DNA of 60,000 nt, taken from NCBI RefSeq assembly GCF_964204645.1, contig NW_027437476.1:1-60000 (forward strand), in the 5' to 3' direction. A program made the position numbers and the translations under genes. The notes beneath the pieces are model-generated. The model was not told the origin of the DNA, ran no database searches, and saw only the letters and a list, made by a program, of their open reading frames with translations. Shown one piece after another: positions 10,377-25,300 of the stretch. Each line of letters opens with the position of its first letter. The stretch's first letter is position 1. The stretch comes from Tubulanus polymorphus. Lineage: Eukaryota > Nemertea > Palaeonemertea > Tubulaniformes > Tubulanidae.

Positions 10377-13300
10377 TCACTGAAACTTCAACAAAAATAA
10401 TTCAAAAATAGAAATAAAACATACCACTGGATTATCTGTTCCTGCAACTTGTTGAAGCAGGTTAGCAGGAGTTTCTGGCACTGCATCAATCAGATCCGAC
10501 AACTGATATTTCTTAAAACGAGGCAGAAACCAGTATGCATCTGCCATTGAATGGTTCTCCAAAAATTTCTTGTCATGTTGTAGTCTTTTTATGGTGTCAA
10601 TGTATCTTGTCCACCAGTTCACCGTATTATCGTCCAAAAAGTTTTTCCATTTGTTTAGATTAGTAAGATATTTGCTTGATAAAAAGTCATCATAACATTG
10701 AATCAAAATTTCTGGCCGACCGACAGGTATTGAATTCAATAGTCCACCTCTCAATACACGCCATGTGCCCGAACTTGACTTTCTATAAAATAAACTGCAG
10801 CCATCCTCTGTTTTGCGGAAGCAAAAATTTCTTATCTTTGAATGCCCAGATATATTTCTAATATGGGGCTCAAGCCACGCCCTTATATCAAAAAGACCAT
10901 TCAAAAATTGACCACCGATTAATTTCTGCAGCATCGCGTCAAGGGTTAAAGCTTCCTCCTTTCGTAAAGTTCCTGCGATTACCGAAAACATTTGATCAAC
11001 ATCCTCGTGTGTGTGACCGACAGATAGAAATGATAGATTTGTCTGCAAAATAGAATCATGACAGTAGGGAGGTGAAGAAAGGCAAGGCAAAATTAATTCC
11101 ATATCAATCTTTTGAATCTGGAACGAGTGATATTCATTTATGAAATAGTCATGTCTTACCTCATGGCATATTCCAAGTCGTACAAAAAGTTCCAAAAAGG
11201 CTAATAGATAGCGATTTTTGTTTTCTCGACATGTATTATCCGCTTGAAGATAAAGAATTGGCGGTAAATGACCATTCTGAAAATAAACATACATAACGCT
11301 TTATCAACACTTTTTTGAAACCTACTTATAGTAAATTAGCTAAAATAGGGGATATGTTGTTTGCTAAATTATAAATTAGGCATCCAGGGATCCTTTGAAT
11401 ATAGAACTAAAATGCTTGACAACTTCTGACCACATTTAATATTCAAATCCCGCTAGCTATGAAAAAGAGCTATGAAAAAGATATTGCTGACCTTGAATCT
11501 CACCATGATGATATTTCATCAACCATAACTTTGTAACTCATTATCGTTACAAAATATGCATAGGTTCCATAATCAAATCATTAAATTTTTCAATGATGGT
11601 CCTTCGTGAAACTTGCCTCAACAATGTCAAGGTACGTAGGACTAAAACATCAAAAGCGTACCATATACGTACAAGGGTAGGCAAGGAAGACACATCAAGA
11701 TAATTGATTAAAGCCTATTAAGACCTTTCGTGGGAAACTTCAGAACAACAATGGCTGCTCGTTGGCCATCATGATACTGATCCGGCCAGTTTTTGGGCAG
11801 CAGATGTGTCTAGCCACATGTATAAACCAAATATCAGCAAAATCAATTGAAGCGTCATAGAACTTTTTCCATAACAACTGGATTCTTTCAAAGGATGAAC
11901 AGATTGAGAAAAAGCTTAAGACTCAATACTTACCACTGACTCCTTCCACAAAGTCTTCAATAACACATTCATTACCATGTTAGAATCATGCGGATACTGT
12001 AAGACATCTAAGTAGCAATACCTGCGCTGCATAGCATGACATATGACACCAGTCACGTGTGTTTTTAACAACTCATTAGAGCTAAATTCCTGCAAATAGT
12101 GTTAACCATTAAAAGAGTATGTATTTTCGTATGGAAAGATTATTGCTTTAATCAACATCGGCTTCAAACTAACCTTAGGAACTGAACCAGTTAAATGAGG
12201 AATGTACGTTTTCTTCTGATCCATGCCATCGATGATTAATGATGTATAGCGTTGTGGGTTAGCTTTAGCTCGATTCCTCCTTACCGTATATGCCTGTCTA
12301 TCCATTCTAAATAAAATCCAATTGCATACTTTAATAATCAGCTGTGTTAGGAGATATGAATATCGATGTCAATCGGTTATATCACTGAATCCCAAAAAAA
12401 TCTGTATGGAGCATCAATTACTAAAATTCAAGGGAAGTGTTTATGTATATCTTATGACAGTGCCTTGCAAAAGCCTACTTTCCTTCTTAACACACAGCCA
12501 CCATAAGAATGGTTTTGGTCTTGAACTGTTGGCCAATTGTGGAAAAATATCTAGTTGCCAATAATCTTAGACATAACAGAAATGCATGCCCGTATTTAGG
12601 GGGTTCAGGGTTCGCTTATTCATGAAGTTCCACTCTGATGTCAGCCTGACAAAAACTGGAGCATGACTCATTTTTGTAAGTGCTCGCTCAAATAGGAGTC
12701 GAACTTAATTCGAGGCAGTTTTTTGGAGACAGAAGTATTGAAAGTTGCTCCTTGTTGTATCTATTGTTTTAATGATTTTCTGGGGTAGCTTTACATGCCT
12801 TGGGTGGCATATTTATCACATATGAGTTAAACTTTCCTTAAAATTCAACCCCCCCCCCCCCCCAAAGACAGGGCTGGCAATGGGCCTGAAATGCATCATT
12901 TTATAAGTACATACGTTATCTGGTCATAATGAGTTTGCCTCAAGCTTTTAATACGCTCTTTCATCGCTGGATCAGTTGTTGCTTGCATCTTACGATTTAG
13001 AATGACGCAAGTTGTGCATTTTGTGAAGGCATTTCCCTTGAAAATATATAGAATTCATCAACAATTACAAATTTCCAAATGAGTGAAATGAGTTGCACTT
13101 CAATAAAAAAATTGTTTGGATATAAGTAACTTAAGTGATTTAAATAGAAAGTAAATATCTTCCTCGCATACCTTCCGGATTTTAACATTTGGGAAAGATT
13201 CTTTCCATAACTGATAGAACGAAGTCCGCTTTAGGTATGGCAGGTTATGGTGATCTCTTTGTTTGCGGTAAAATTTCCAGACGTCAACCTTCCGAGTAGC

Positions 13301-16300
13301 GGATGGAAGCCATGCTTCAGCTTTGTGGGGTGCATGCTCAGCATTTTCGGTCAGGTATTTTTCTAACCAAGCCGATGCTTCGATGTTGACAGCTGTTTTA
13401 GAACGTGCACCCACCCTGACACGGCTTTTACCGGAGAGAACATTGCTCAGTGTCACAGCATGAATACCGTGAGCCATCAACCAAGCCTTCTGACACACAC
13501 TCACACCTTTCACTGTATAGCTTTTTGTACTGCCCAATGAATCCTTTATAAACTGGTGACGTTCTCGCCACGATCTTGACCAAACGCTTCGGCGAATTTG
13601 CAAAATATCTTCTCTCAAAAGGAAGCTGTTGCAATGGTTCTTTTTACAGCACGGCATTAAAGCACGTGCTATTTGCCTTGCTGCTATTTTTTTCAGCAGA
13701 ACGTTTGGTTTGGGATTTGATGAACCTACAAATGATTGCAATACATGTATCAGATTTAGTATTCATTGGGGTAACAAACTTAAACATCATTAAACTCATT
13801 GCATCTCCTCCTGCAATCAAGTGTATGATTAGTGGAACGAAGTGTGTGCACTAAGCAATAGCTATATCCCCTTCTACTACTTACTTTAGCCTATCCCTTG
13901 ACTGAAATGCTCCAGGGCACCAGATTGTATTTTTACAAGGAGCAGACTTGTAGGACCGTGTACCCCTCCCAACTTTCGCTATTAAACTACCAGTCCTCTC
14001 ATTCTGGTAAGTATAATTTCATTTTTTGAACCCATAAGTAGGTGCCTGTTTGAATAGTATTATAGGGGTCAGGCCATAAATGTGATCCCCTTCCACTATG
14101 ATCCCTTTCAATTTATGATAGTAACTTCTTTCTGAATCTTTCTTTATCATGATACCTCCTCCAATACCATACCTTTTTTAATACATTTTCTAGGCTCCAC
14201 TGGTTTGATAACGCAATCCATAGCAACAGGGGATTCAAGCACTTCATTTCCATCAACTGTAAGGCAAAAGATTTTCACAAAATACATTTTTGATATCATT
14301 TAATAACTAGGGGTCCTGGGAAAACATGGCCACTTGGGAGTTGGCTTGAAATGCTAAAAAATTAATTAAAATTATTCTTCAAAATTTCCCCTCAAAAACT
14401 TCAAATACATGTATAAACCAAATATGAAGACAATCCATAGAGATGCGAACAGCAGACGAAATAGCCTGCCTAGGACTGGGCTAAGTGGGCTAAAAACTGG
14501 TTTTAACGTGGCGTTAAAACAAAAGACTGGTTTTCATACTTTTTATGAGTGTTATATTTTTTTCTTAATGTGGCCCGAATCAGCCACCATATGATGGGCT
14601 CTGAGGGATACAAATATATATGACAGATCAAGATAAATCATTGAGGGGTCTTCAAAATTTCCTCGATTAACCCTCGATTACAAGATAATTTGCTTTAATT
14701 CGACGAGAAAATGAAAAATGGCCCTTTCCACAAATAAAAACTATCCATAAAATCAATGGTAGTTTTTTATTTTGAAAATCCCTACGAAATAGTAGAGTAT
14801 TTACAGAAGTATAGCTATTTTAGAAGTAGAATTTCCGTTTCCCTTACAAAATTCAGTGTAGGGATAGGGACCTGTGTTCTGGCAAAATTTAAGTTTTAGG
14901 TTATGAAGCCTTAAATAAATGCATCTTCTTATTCAGCTTGTGGAGAGGTTATCAGGGCGGGGATTAAACTCAAAGGACTAATGTTTTTTAAACTTAAGTC
15001 ATTTTTAATGTGCGGAACTAAATAGTAAATATTGGTCCGGCCAATAAGGCCCCAAATGCCCCGGTTCCGCTGCCCATGGCTGGGTAGGACATATGTTCAA
15101 AGTGGGCTAAAAATTGATCTATAAAGGAATTCCCTGAAAATTTAATTCTATTAAGCCTATTTACCTTTGATGACACTAGTTATAGCGTTCAGGGTTGTAC
15201 TCAAATCAAACTCGTTCGATTCTGAAAAAACACATGTGTTAAATGAATGATTTTGCTTTAGATGTCCATATGTTTCGTTGATTTTACAAATGCTTATTTC
15301 TTTTCGGGTAAACCTACGTTCATTTAGATCTATATCTTCATCATACAAGGAACGATTGTGTGAATTTTCTTCAACTAGCAGTGATCCCATATCTTCTAAA
15401 AATGATTTTATAACACAACATTTGCAATTTTCCTCATTACTGCAATGAACTGCAACTCATATTTAAATTTCAATTAGAACTCATTAAAAAATGAAAATTG
15501 TTTTTTATCAACATTGATCATTTGGGCCAAAAAACTAGATACCTTGTTTTTTATTACTATTTCTATTATCTTTAAGAAAAAATAAGTTTGTTATAAGACA
15601 ATCACAAGCTTGCTCTCAGAAAACATGAAATACTTATTGAATATAAAACATTAAGGTAAAGGCTGACTTATGTCGACAAGCAACGCGACACCTATCGACT
15701 CGACTGAGAGCACCAGCAATCGCAGCCCAGCTTATGTCGACTGCGCTCCGATTCGCAGCAACTGATGGCTCAGATGGTCACGCGATAAACATTTAAAGAA
15801 TAAATTTATATTATTTTGAATTATAGGGAAATATGTTTCTAGTTGAAAAGCTATTTCTTTAAGATCTTATCTTTCTGATTTTGTTTTGAATACAATGTGC
15901 TAGCGACATCATATAAAGATGGCCGCCCACACGGTAATTCTACCAATTTCATTTCTAGATCGCCGGTCCAGTCATCTGCCGTGCTGAAGGTTTGGTTTGC
16001 CTTTGAAATTACTTAAAGGGCAAATGCTGTCAAAATTGATCTTTCAGTGATTTCTTAACCAGAAGAAACTTAAGTATAATGACCCGAGACCTGACTTATC
16101 GAAAAAGGTTGCTCGAATTAGCCGTAAATTAGTCATTTATCCTTCACTCCGTGCGTATATTTCACATACAATACAACGCTAACTAGCAGTCAAAATTTGC
16201 ACTGTACATATTCGGTCTCTGATTGGCTGGAATTCATGCGCTCAGTTCCATCGCGTCGTAAATGAGCTTATGTCGGTTGCGATCGAAAGCAACTGCCCGC

Positions 16301-19300
16301 CTGCCATAGGCCGGAGTAGAACATGAGCAACTAGCCGGATACGGTTTGCAACGAGTCTGTAGGCGTCGGGTTGCCGTCGCAAGCCGATTTATGTCGAACC
16401 GATAGAGCAGCAACTGGCGGCCTCTCGTAGGCCGCTATTCGGCGATAAACCCAGTTGCATCGGTAGGCATTGAGTGGCTTGTCGACACCAGCCATTCATG
16501 CAGTTCAGATTTTATCTATACTATTGAATTTTCAGGTCACTCTACAATCCTGGGCAATTTCGTTATCATTTAGCCTATAATTGTTTACATAAAAATTGAG
16601 ACATGGGTAGTGATGAGAAACAAGGTATCTTTTTAGCCCTAATTAATTAACTTAAAGGGTTCATAAGATCCTATAAATTACACTTCAGTTTATCGTACCC
16701 CTACCTTCAAAGAGACCGACACCTATTTCACCTCCTTGCTGTGAAACGTTTTCAATTATTAGTGACTCCAATCCATCTGAAATTTATATTTGCAAGATTG
16801 TGATAAACAATTTTCATTCTGACTTTTCAGATATATTTCTATATTATCTTCATTTGATACTGTTTCTTGTGACAAACTTTTTGATATCAAGCCATGCAAT
16901 GAGATTCCACTCCGCTCTAGATCATCAAAACCAGTTTTAACCAGGTTCACATATTCTCTGAGGGGTAATCAGATGTCACCTATGATCCGAGGTCACTGTT
17001 CTATGCAATCATTTATGAGAATTGGATAGTCGACCTCTCTCACGTCAAAATACATGATGTACTTATTTTCACAGTAACAGAATATAAATTAACTTTCATG
17101 ATGCGGTCGCTTGGCTAAGGGATGATAAACTGGGGTCCGTGGACTTATGTTCACTTGGTGAAATGCTTGACAATCTGACAAATATAATATCCAATGCTGT
17201 GATGACTGACCAATTGTGTATGAAAATTGACTGATAAAACACCTGTGTGACAAAACAAAGTCCTATCCGAAGTATACCATCATGAAGTCCATCATGAATT
17301 TCAAATGACACACACCATGAATAAGCTACAGGGCATGGAAAATGTCTAAGTAGCGTCCAATTGACCTTGTCGAAAAGTGGCGTGAAAGACTTTACCTTTA
17401 TGATACCACAAGCAAGGCATACGCAAACAGAACCACTAAACGCGCTGCCCTCCAGTCACATGGCGCCGCCTTGCTTTTCCCTTGGTATTCAATTAAATTC
17501 AAATTTATTTAGATAGCGCGTGAGTTGCCTTCGATGTGCGCACTGTGGATCTCAACGATCGGCAAGTCCCATGCAGTTGCTGCAACTAACTGGTTGTAAC
17601 TAGAATTTTGATTTGTGCGGGGCAATCACTTGTTAGTGGTCTCCAGTCGCTTTGTCAATGTACGCTAGGCTTAATTTACCAGGTTCATGTATTGATCTCA
17701 ATGTAATCGTGTTGGTTCAGCAGCGACCACTAATCAGATCGTTAAAGAGTTCTTAGAATAGCCAGAAAAAGAGTTATGGTCAGCGATTTAAATTTTTTAC
17801 CCTGCTGTTTTGTTGCACAATTATTCATTGTTGTAAGATTTCCACATGAGATTTACTTTGGACATGTCCGCGAATAGCTGCAACTAACAATATGTAAAAA
17901 GTACTTCTCGGTGAACAGCAATGGCTGCCAGCCAGCTAACTAGAATCTGATGTGTCTAGGGGTAGATACACGTATAGCCAAAATATCAAGGCAAAACATT
18001 GAACAGTCTTCGTGAAAAATGAACACAATTGCTTATTGGGACTAGGCTAAAGTCCTAAGTGGGCAAAAAATGAATTAAATAAATAAGAACTTACCAGTTC
18101 TCTCCTGTGGGGCTACAGATAATTCTAAGTCCTGATCGGCGTTGATGAGTGAGACATCTATGTTCTCCGAAATCACACTGCCTTCTGCAACTACAATGCA
18201 TAAAACCCCTTATTTTAAAGCATATATATGGAAATAAAAACAAACATTTATCATTCGTTTCCACTGCCACATCATCTTTTGACATCACACACGCGCGCGC
18301 TCGCGCGCGCGCACCCACGCACGCACGCACACACACACACACAATGGATGGATACATTTTCTCGGGTTAGTTCAGTGAATAGCAACAGTTATTTGTGTGT
18401 GGGCAATAAAAATATGTGTGTAATAAAACGCTTACCAGTACTCTCCTGAGGGGCTACAGATAATTCTAAGTCTTGATCAGCGTTGATGAGTGATACAATT
18501 GAGACGTCTATGTTCTCCGATATCACACTGCCTTCTGCAACTACAATGCATAAAAATCATTTTCATGTTATCCCTGTTAATAAGATAAAGGTTATTCATG
18601 CAATTGGTCATGATACATACCTTTAAGTAGGGGTGAGCTTCTTTTCTTATTCGGAGTGCTTGAAAACACATTCATTGAAGTCACATCAACTGAAAATAAA
18701 ATAAATGGGGTCCATATTTTTAAGTAATTTCTTTATGTATTAGCATATAACTTGATATTGGTTGCCCCCTAGCTAAAGGATAATAAAATAAAGTTATAAA
18801 GTTATCCCGATTAGATAAAAACATTACAAAATTTTCCTCAAAATATCCTTGTTCCTACGTAATGAGGTCAAAATGGTAGCCTAGCTGATTACGTAATAAC
18901 ACACTGCTCCTACAACCCATCAGATATAAGGTTCTTCCCTATCATTCATACCTCACATTTCACTATTATATGCAAACCATTAAAGATCAAGTGTAGCCTA
19001 TTCATCAACATTCTTATTATGATCTCATTCCATAGATATACCAGGAGAAAAAAGTTATTTTTTCGATAAATACTGAACTTCAATAAATATATGGATTTGA
19101 GAAATGAATAACAGGTACGCAAATTTTCTGAACGCGCACTGACTACTCGCGCACTGACTACTCGCTATGCATATGAAGTCGAGGGGGCTACAGTGAATAC
19201 AACACAACGTGCGCTGTACACACATTGTCAGTATAAGTCTTATCAGTCTTTTTATATTTCAGTAATCCATCACTCATTACAGCTAAAATTTCTCCAGAAT

Positions 19301-22300
19301 GATAATTATGAATTTATGTAACATAATCTATTGTTAAACACAAAAGCTATCTTGGGCTACACTTGATCTTTAAGAATCTGTAAGCCTAAGAATTCTAACC
19401 ACAAAAACACTTTTTTGGATAATGCCATCGCATAGGTAAGAGTTTCTGATACCGCTAAATTTCATTGCAATACTGGGCTCTTATGTAAGTAGAACATATA
19501 CACACTTAATATCAAATAAATTCATTGGGTTTTAACATGCTGATTTTGCGAAGAGGGGTTTAGTATGATCGTGCCAGATTTGGGCTGCAGATGTGACTAC
19601 ATAAGCTACAAGTAGGCTTATAACCAATTCCAAAAAATCCATCTTAGTGTCATCAAAACATCCCAAATTAAGTGGATTCCATGTACAGATGGACTACGGC
19701 AAAAAAGTAGATCCCCAAGTTGACTCGGGGTTCTCTGACATAGAAATCCAGAAAACTTTAAAAAAAATGCTTACCAGTACTCTCCTGAGCAGCTACAGAT
19801 AATTCTAAGTCTTGATCAGCGTTGATGAGTGATACAATTGAGACGTCTATGTTCTCCGATATCACACTGCCTTCTGCAACTACAATGCATAAAAATCATT
19901 TTCATGTAATCCCTATAAATAACTCAAGGCCGTTTTTCATTATTAGTTGGGATTACGGATCCGCCGCAAAAATTTTCCGATTCTAGATGTAAACAGAAAT
20001 CTTATTCTTATCCCCCCCCCCTTATACTTAAGCATATACTATACGGATATAAAAACAAATAGGCCTATTTATAACTAGTAAAAATACCCATCTTCGATGG
20101 GTTGGAAGATTATGTGCGGCTTCTTAAATGTCAGCCTAATAAATCCCGATTGACCTTTCCAATTAAATTCAAGCGATTTTTCCTCCCTCCCCTGAAATAA
20201 TCCCCATTCTCAACATGCCCCTCAAGCAACATTTCCTCCCAGAAGCCTGGAGAATGTCTACCCCTTTATTCCTGGATCCTTACTATGCCTTACAATAAAT
20301 ATTTATTTAGAAATTTATTGTTCACCCCGTACTGAGAGTGGCTGGTTTGCAGCGGATACAAATGGTTCAGTGAAATTCGGGTCAAATTGAGTAAAACACC
20401 CCCACACAACACTGCAGTAACAGATAACACAGCACATGCGCATGTACACGCAATCTACTTCCAACTTCTGGAATCTACTGGGATTTTGGGGTCAAATTGA
20501 GTAAAACACCCCCACACAACACTGCAGTAACAGATAACACAGCACATGCGCATGTACACGCAATCTACTTCCAACTTCTGGAATCTACTGGGATTTTGGG
20601 GATTTAAATGCAGGTGAAATTAGACCCTGGATCCAAAAAAGTTGTTATCTTTACCATAAGAAACCATCCCTCTATGCACATGCCAAGTTTCATTGCCGAA
20701 CAACGAAGAGATTTCGCGCAAACTGGTAACGAAAAATGACAGTCCCCTTTATAGTATAGATTATTTTCCACTGCCACATCATCTTTTGACATCACACACA
20801 CACAATGGATGGATAAATTTTCTCGGTTCGTTCAGTGAATAGCATCACTTGCAAAATGATTACGTCAGTTATTTGTGTGTGGGCAATAAAACCTTGTGTA
20901 ATAAAATGCTTACCAGTACTCTCCTGTGAGGCTACAGATAATTCTAAGTCCTGATCGGCGTTGATGAGTGAGACATCTATGTTCTCCGAAATCACACTGC
21001 CTTCTTCAACTACAATGCATAAAACGCCTTATTTTAAAGCACATGAAAATAAAAACAAACATTTATCATTCTTTTCCACTGCCACATCATCCTTTGACAT
21101 CACACACATAATGGATGGATACATTTTCTCTGGTTCGTTCAGTGAATAGCATCACTTGTACAAATGGCGACGTCAGTTATGTGTGTGTGGGCAATAAATA
21201 GGCAATATTCGGGTATTATTATCTCAAAACGACCTCCATGATAGTTTTATTATTTTTCAAATCCCGCTCCCTGATCACTTATTTAGTAATGAATTCAATG
21301 CTTTGAGAGAAAAAGAATGTTTGCTTTTTAATTCTTTTCTTGCCTCTGCAATTCTTTCAAGTGCATCAAATCCGTGATCCAACTTATAAAAAACACCCCA
21401 TTGGAGTCACATCAACAACTGAAGAGAAGTTGAGAAGTTCTTGATTTCTCAAATTTTGGCCCCAAAAAAATAAACTTAGGTGTCAAAATATTTGTTCACC
21501 ACACACAACCATAATTCACACAATTCCTTCTGAGCACAAATGCAGCAGTTTCTTTACCCAGAGATGAATAAACAAGAAACTTCAGTCACAAGCAATCCCA
21601 AAAGGAAATTGCCAAAAAGATAAAAATGACATCAGTTGTCAAGCATTCATGCATATCATGGAGATCCTAAACCGCCTGATACCAGAAATTTCTTTTTTTA
21701 AATTCCATCTTATATAGCCCAATGAACTATCTCAGAGTACGAAAATGTACACTCAAATTTAATTTATAATGCATGTTGATTAACTAGTTTTCTCGAGAGA
21801 AATAAAGCATCTATTTCTCTCAACTTCAGATTCAAGTTGTGTTGAGGAAAATCTAGCAATATTTATTGTTCAAAGACATGACTCAACTTCAAAATAGCTT
21901 GGCATCCTCGTTTCCAGTTGCTCAATTAGGCCTACTCAATGAAAAATTGTGTAGGCCTTGTGAACCTAGCACAACATTTGGTGCCAAAAAATCTTACCTA
22001 CCTATCAGACTTATGCTAGTGTCAGTACAATCAGTTGATTCACCACCTGAAAGTACATATCGAAGGGAACTCATTATGAATTCTAATTTTCTAAAAGGGA
22101 TAAAAATGTTTTAGATATGACCAGAGAAAACCGGTGTACACCCCACTTTGCTATCAATTGCTATAAAAAAAATTAATAATTAGGGATAAAATTTGGTAAA
22201 TTACTGATATTCTAGGCAGATTCTAAATAATATGATTTATGGCAGGAATCTGAACAAAAAGTTCAATTAGAATAAAGATAGAGTTTGGCGTGTCTGTTGC

Positions 22301-25300
22301 TGTTAACTTAAAAAGGGGTCGTCTCATTGCTCCGAAAGACCCATTACTCCGAAAATCCATTAGATAAAATGTAGTTAAAGCTGGTCCCATTACTCTGAAG
22401 TCGCAATACTCCGAGGTCCCAATACTCCAAACAATTTATTTGTGAGGATCAATAAAGCAGGACTGAACTTAAGATTTCATTAGGAAAGCTAGGCCTGATA
22501 GCACAAATTATGAAAAATGTTTAATTCAAGGCGCCGAAATAACATCCTTGAAAACGTTCTATTGATTTTTACAATAACATAATGCCGGGGTAGATAGTGA
22601 TATAGGGTACGGCGACTTTACGATCAATTCCCCGTTTTTGAAATTCCGTGGCCAGGCGAGTTGTTTCAAAGCGAGTTGTTTAAAAGGCAACCAAAAGGCT
22701 CCCAATCTGAACCCTTCAAATAATGTTCATCAATGTCGTGATTGTGTCTCTTTTACCCCTTTCAATATAGGCCTAGTTACAAATGGATTAAAAATTAATA
22801 TATAGGTCAACTGCCAGTGCTTTCAGGTTTCAATGCAGACTTTTTAGCAATCCTTCAATGGGGCCTACAGTGAAGAATTTATTAGAAATTAATGTTTTAG
22901 GTCAACTGCCAGTCCTCTCTGGCCCTAAAAAGACTTATATCAGGTATGTACCTCCAAAACTGACTGAGGTAGCCCACCTGGTATGCTCTCAAGTCAGGGC
23001 GAAATAGACATTAGACATTGTACTATCTGCATGAGGCCAAGGCCTAATTACCAATTAGGCCTTATTTGGCCTAATTACCAAATCACAAAATTTTTGATAA
23101 AAGGTATAGTTCCATCATAGCTTGGTCATTTTGATTACTTAAAAAGGCACTTTTTTGCTAAAAAAATTACACTAAACATGTATTTATTTAAAAAGGATAT
23201 CATTGACACTGATGCCTTTTTTCTTAAATGCCTTTTTTCAAATTCTGACATGGTCAGAAATAACAGCTAGATCCACCCTGATCCTCACTTGCCAGGGTTT
23301 GATTGCTTCCCGCCGCACAGCTCACACCAACACAAACCCTCTAGGCACCCACCAGTCTATGTATTAACCCAATCAGACACGCTACTTTCCATCTAGGTCC
23401 TATTTAATTTAAACACCATCAGAGGGGCCTGACAAAAACTTTTTGACCCCAGTATCAGGTACTATTCTTAAAGGGTAACTGACACTTTTTTTTAATTTCA
23501 AAATATGATGTATTCTATTGATCTATACACTCATCTTCAACCGTTCTGTTCAAAAATGTTAAGTTCACGCGCAATTTGTGATTTTATAACATGATTTTTG
23601 ACCTCATTTCGTTGTTTACATCGCTTACTGTTCAGCATCGGCTAAATCAGCAGGGGCGCGCTGCAACGTCATTAACGGGACAGCTGAGAAATAGCCTAGC
23701 GTCTATAGAAATGCGTTGTTGAATTTTGAGGAAACTGCGTGTATTTTCTGTTATATCTCAATGCCTGATTGTTCTTCAGCTTTGAAACTGGCCAGGAAGG
23801 CAAAAGGATCTATTGTCTATTGCATAAACCTATTTCAAAGAATCAATGAGTAGGCCTAATTTGAATAGGCTAAATCCATCAAATTGAAGATGCAGATTTC
23901 AATGCACTGCGTAACGGTACACTATGCTAAGCTCTCAGCACTGTTACTGCTGTTCTACAGTTCACCTATACAAAATGTAGTTCAGCACCACAGGCACAAA
24001 ATGTCTTAGCTGGTAGGGTAACTCCACGTAATTTCGGAAGGTATTTTCGGATGCGCTGTTTTGACGGATGATTTTCGACATGAACAAATGCCGTTGGAAG
24101 GTGGATATTTTTACAGCCTGATATTTCTGCTTCCAAATATTACTCCAGAATCGATTTGAAATATATCCATTAAAATAACTTACCAGTATGAGACATTTAT
24201 AGAGACAACATAATTTCGGAAGCCCGGGTTACGTAATTTCGGAAATAGTCAACATAAATTCGGAAATGCATATATTCGTTATTTTTGTGTATGCGTTCTA
24301 TGAAACTAGGCTAGAACGTATTTGGGTTATACTAATTGCTTCTACAGGGGTGGCAGCATTTAGTAACAGCTGGTTAGATCAGAAACATCTAGGGACAAGA
24401 CACCATTTGGGTTCGAATCCCATAAATATTTTTTTTATCCGAGTGGAATTTCCAGCAATTGTATGAATTTCTACAGCCTACTAGATGGTGGATATGGTAA
24501 TCCCAATTCACCAAGATAAAAGGAAGACCGTTAGAAATGCAGCAACCGTCGAGAAGGTACATGTAATAAACTGATTAACTAACATGTAATGTAGGCCTAA
24601 AAGGCGTAACAGAAAGTAATAAATTTTTATTGCACTATTTATAAACATTTTTAAGACTAGATGAGTAACAAAAAGAGTAACAAAAAACAAACATACATAG
24701 GCCTACATATATACACATACATACATACATAAATACATACACACATACATAAATACTTGGTAAATACATACATACATACACACATACATAAATATATACA
24801 TAAATACTTGGTAACTACATACACGCATACATAAATACATACACACATACATAAATACATACACACATACATAGATACACGCACACGCACACACGTATAT
24901 ACAATACAATAGCAATACAACTTTAAGGCCTCTCTACGTAACAAAACGTAGTAAGCCTATTACATGCAAGCGAACAAATCGCAAGTCTTTGAAAATTCAT
25001 CAACTTGAAATGCCATCTGCATCCTCGTATTTACCACCTCAGGCGGTTTCAAGTTGTTCAGTACATTCTCAACGGGATGCTCTTCGATAATATCCACATC
25101 GGGCCAAACGAATAAATTTTTCTTGCAGTGTTGTTCAAGAAACTGAACGGATATTACTTCTCCGAAGTCCAATATCTCTAGAATCTGCAAGCAGTTAAAC
25201 ATAACAATCACAGGAGAATTGTATTTTTCCTTTCAGATAAAATAATTCAGCCGATTAATACATACCACTCCAAAGTATAAGTGCTTCCTGCGCTTCTCAC

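Larger units (their letters stand above)
18095..21009 (-). repeat. Tandemly duplicated exon cassette in the DUF7869-type gene
   Basis: Four near-identical exons (21009-20914, 19879-19775, 18540-18436, 18190-18095) encode 32-35 residue units beginning [14 protein letters not shown] and ending in [12 protein letters not shown]-type sequence. Two carry a 9 bp in-frame insertion (IVS). Every copy starts and ends in phase 1, so any number keeps the frame. A companion exon (18689-18621, [19 protein letters not shown]) has a decayed copy near 21365-21411 with an in-frame stop. Flanking intron sequence (a stretch ending in CACACAATGGATGGATA) is duplicated too at about 18230-18365, 20760-20820 and 21050-21125. 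Confidence 0.88.

Noticed and set aside
24657-24944. Minus-strand frames rich in CMYVCMYL-type repeats
   Set aside because: Translation of the CATA/CACA microsatellite in the pogo 3' region.
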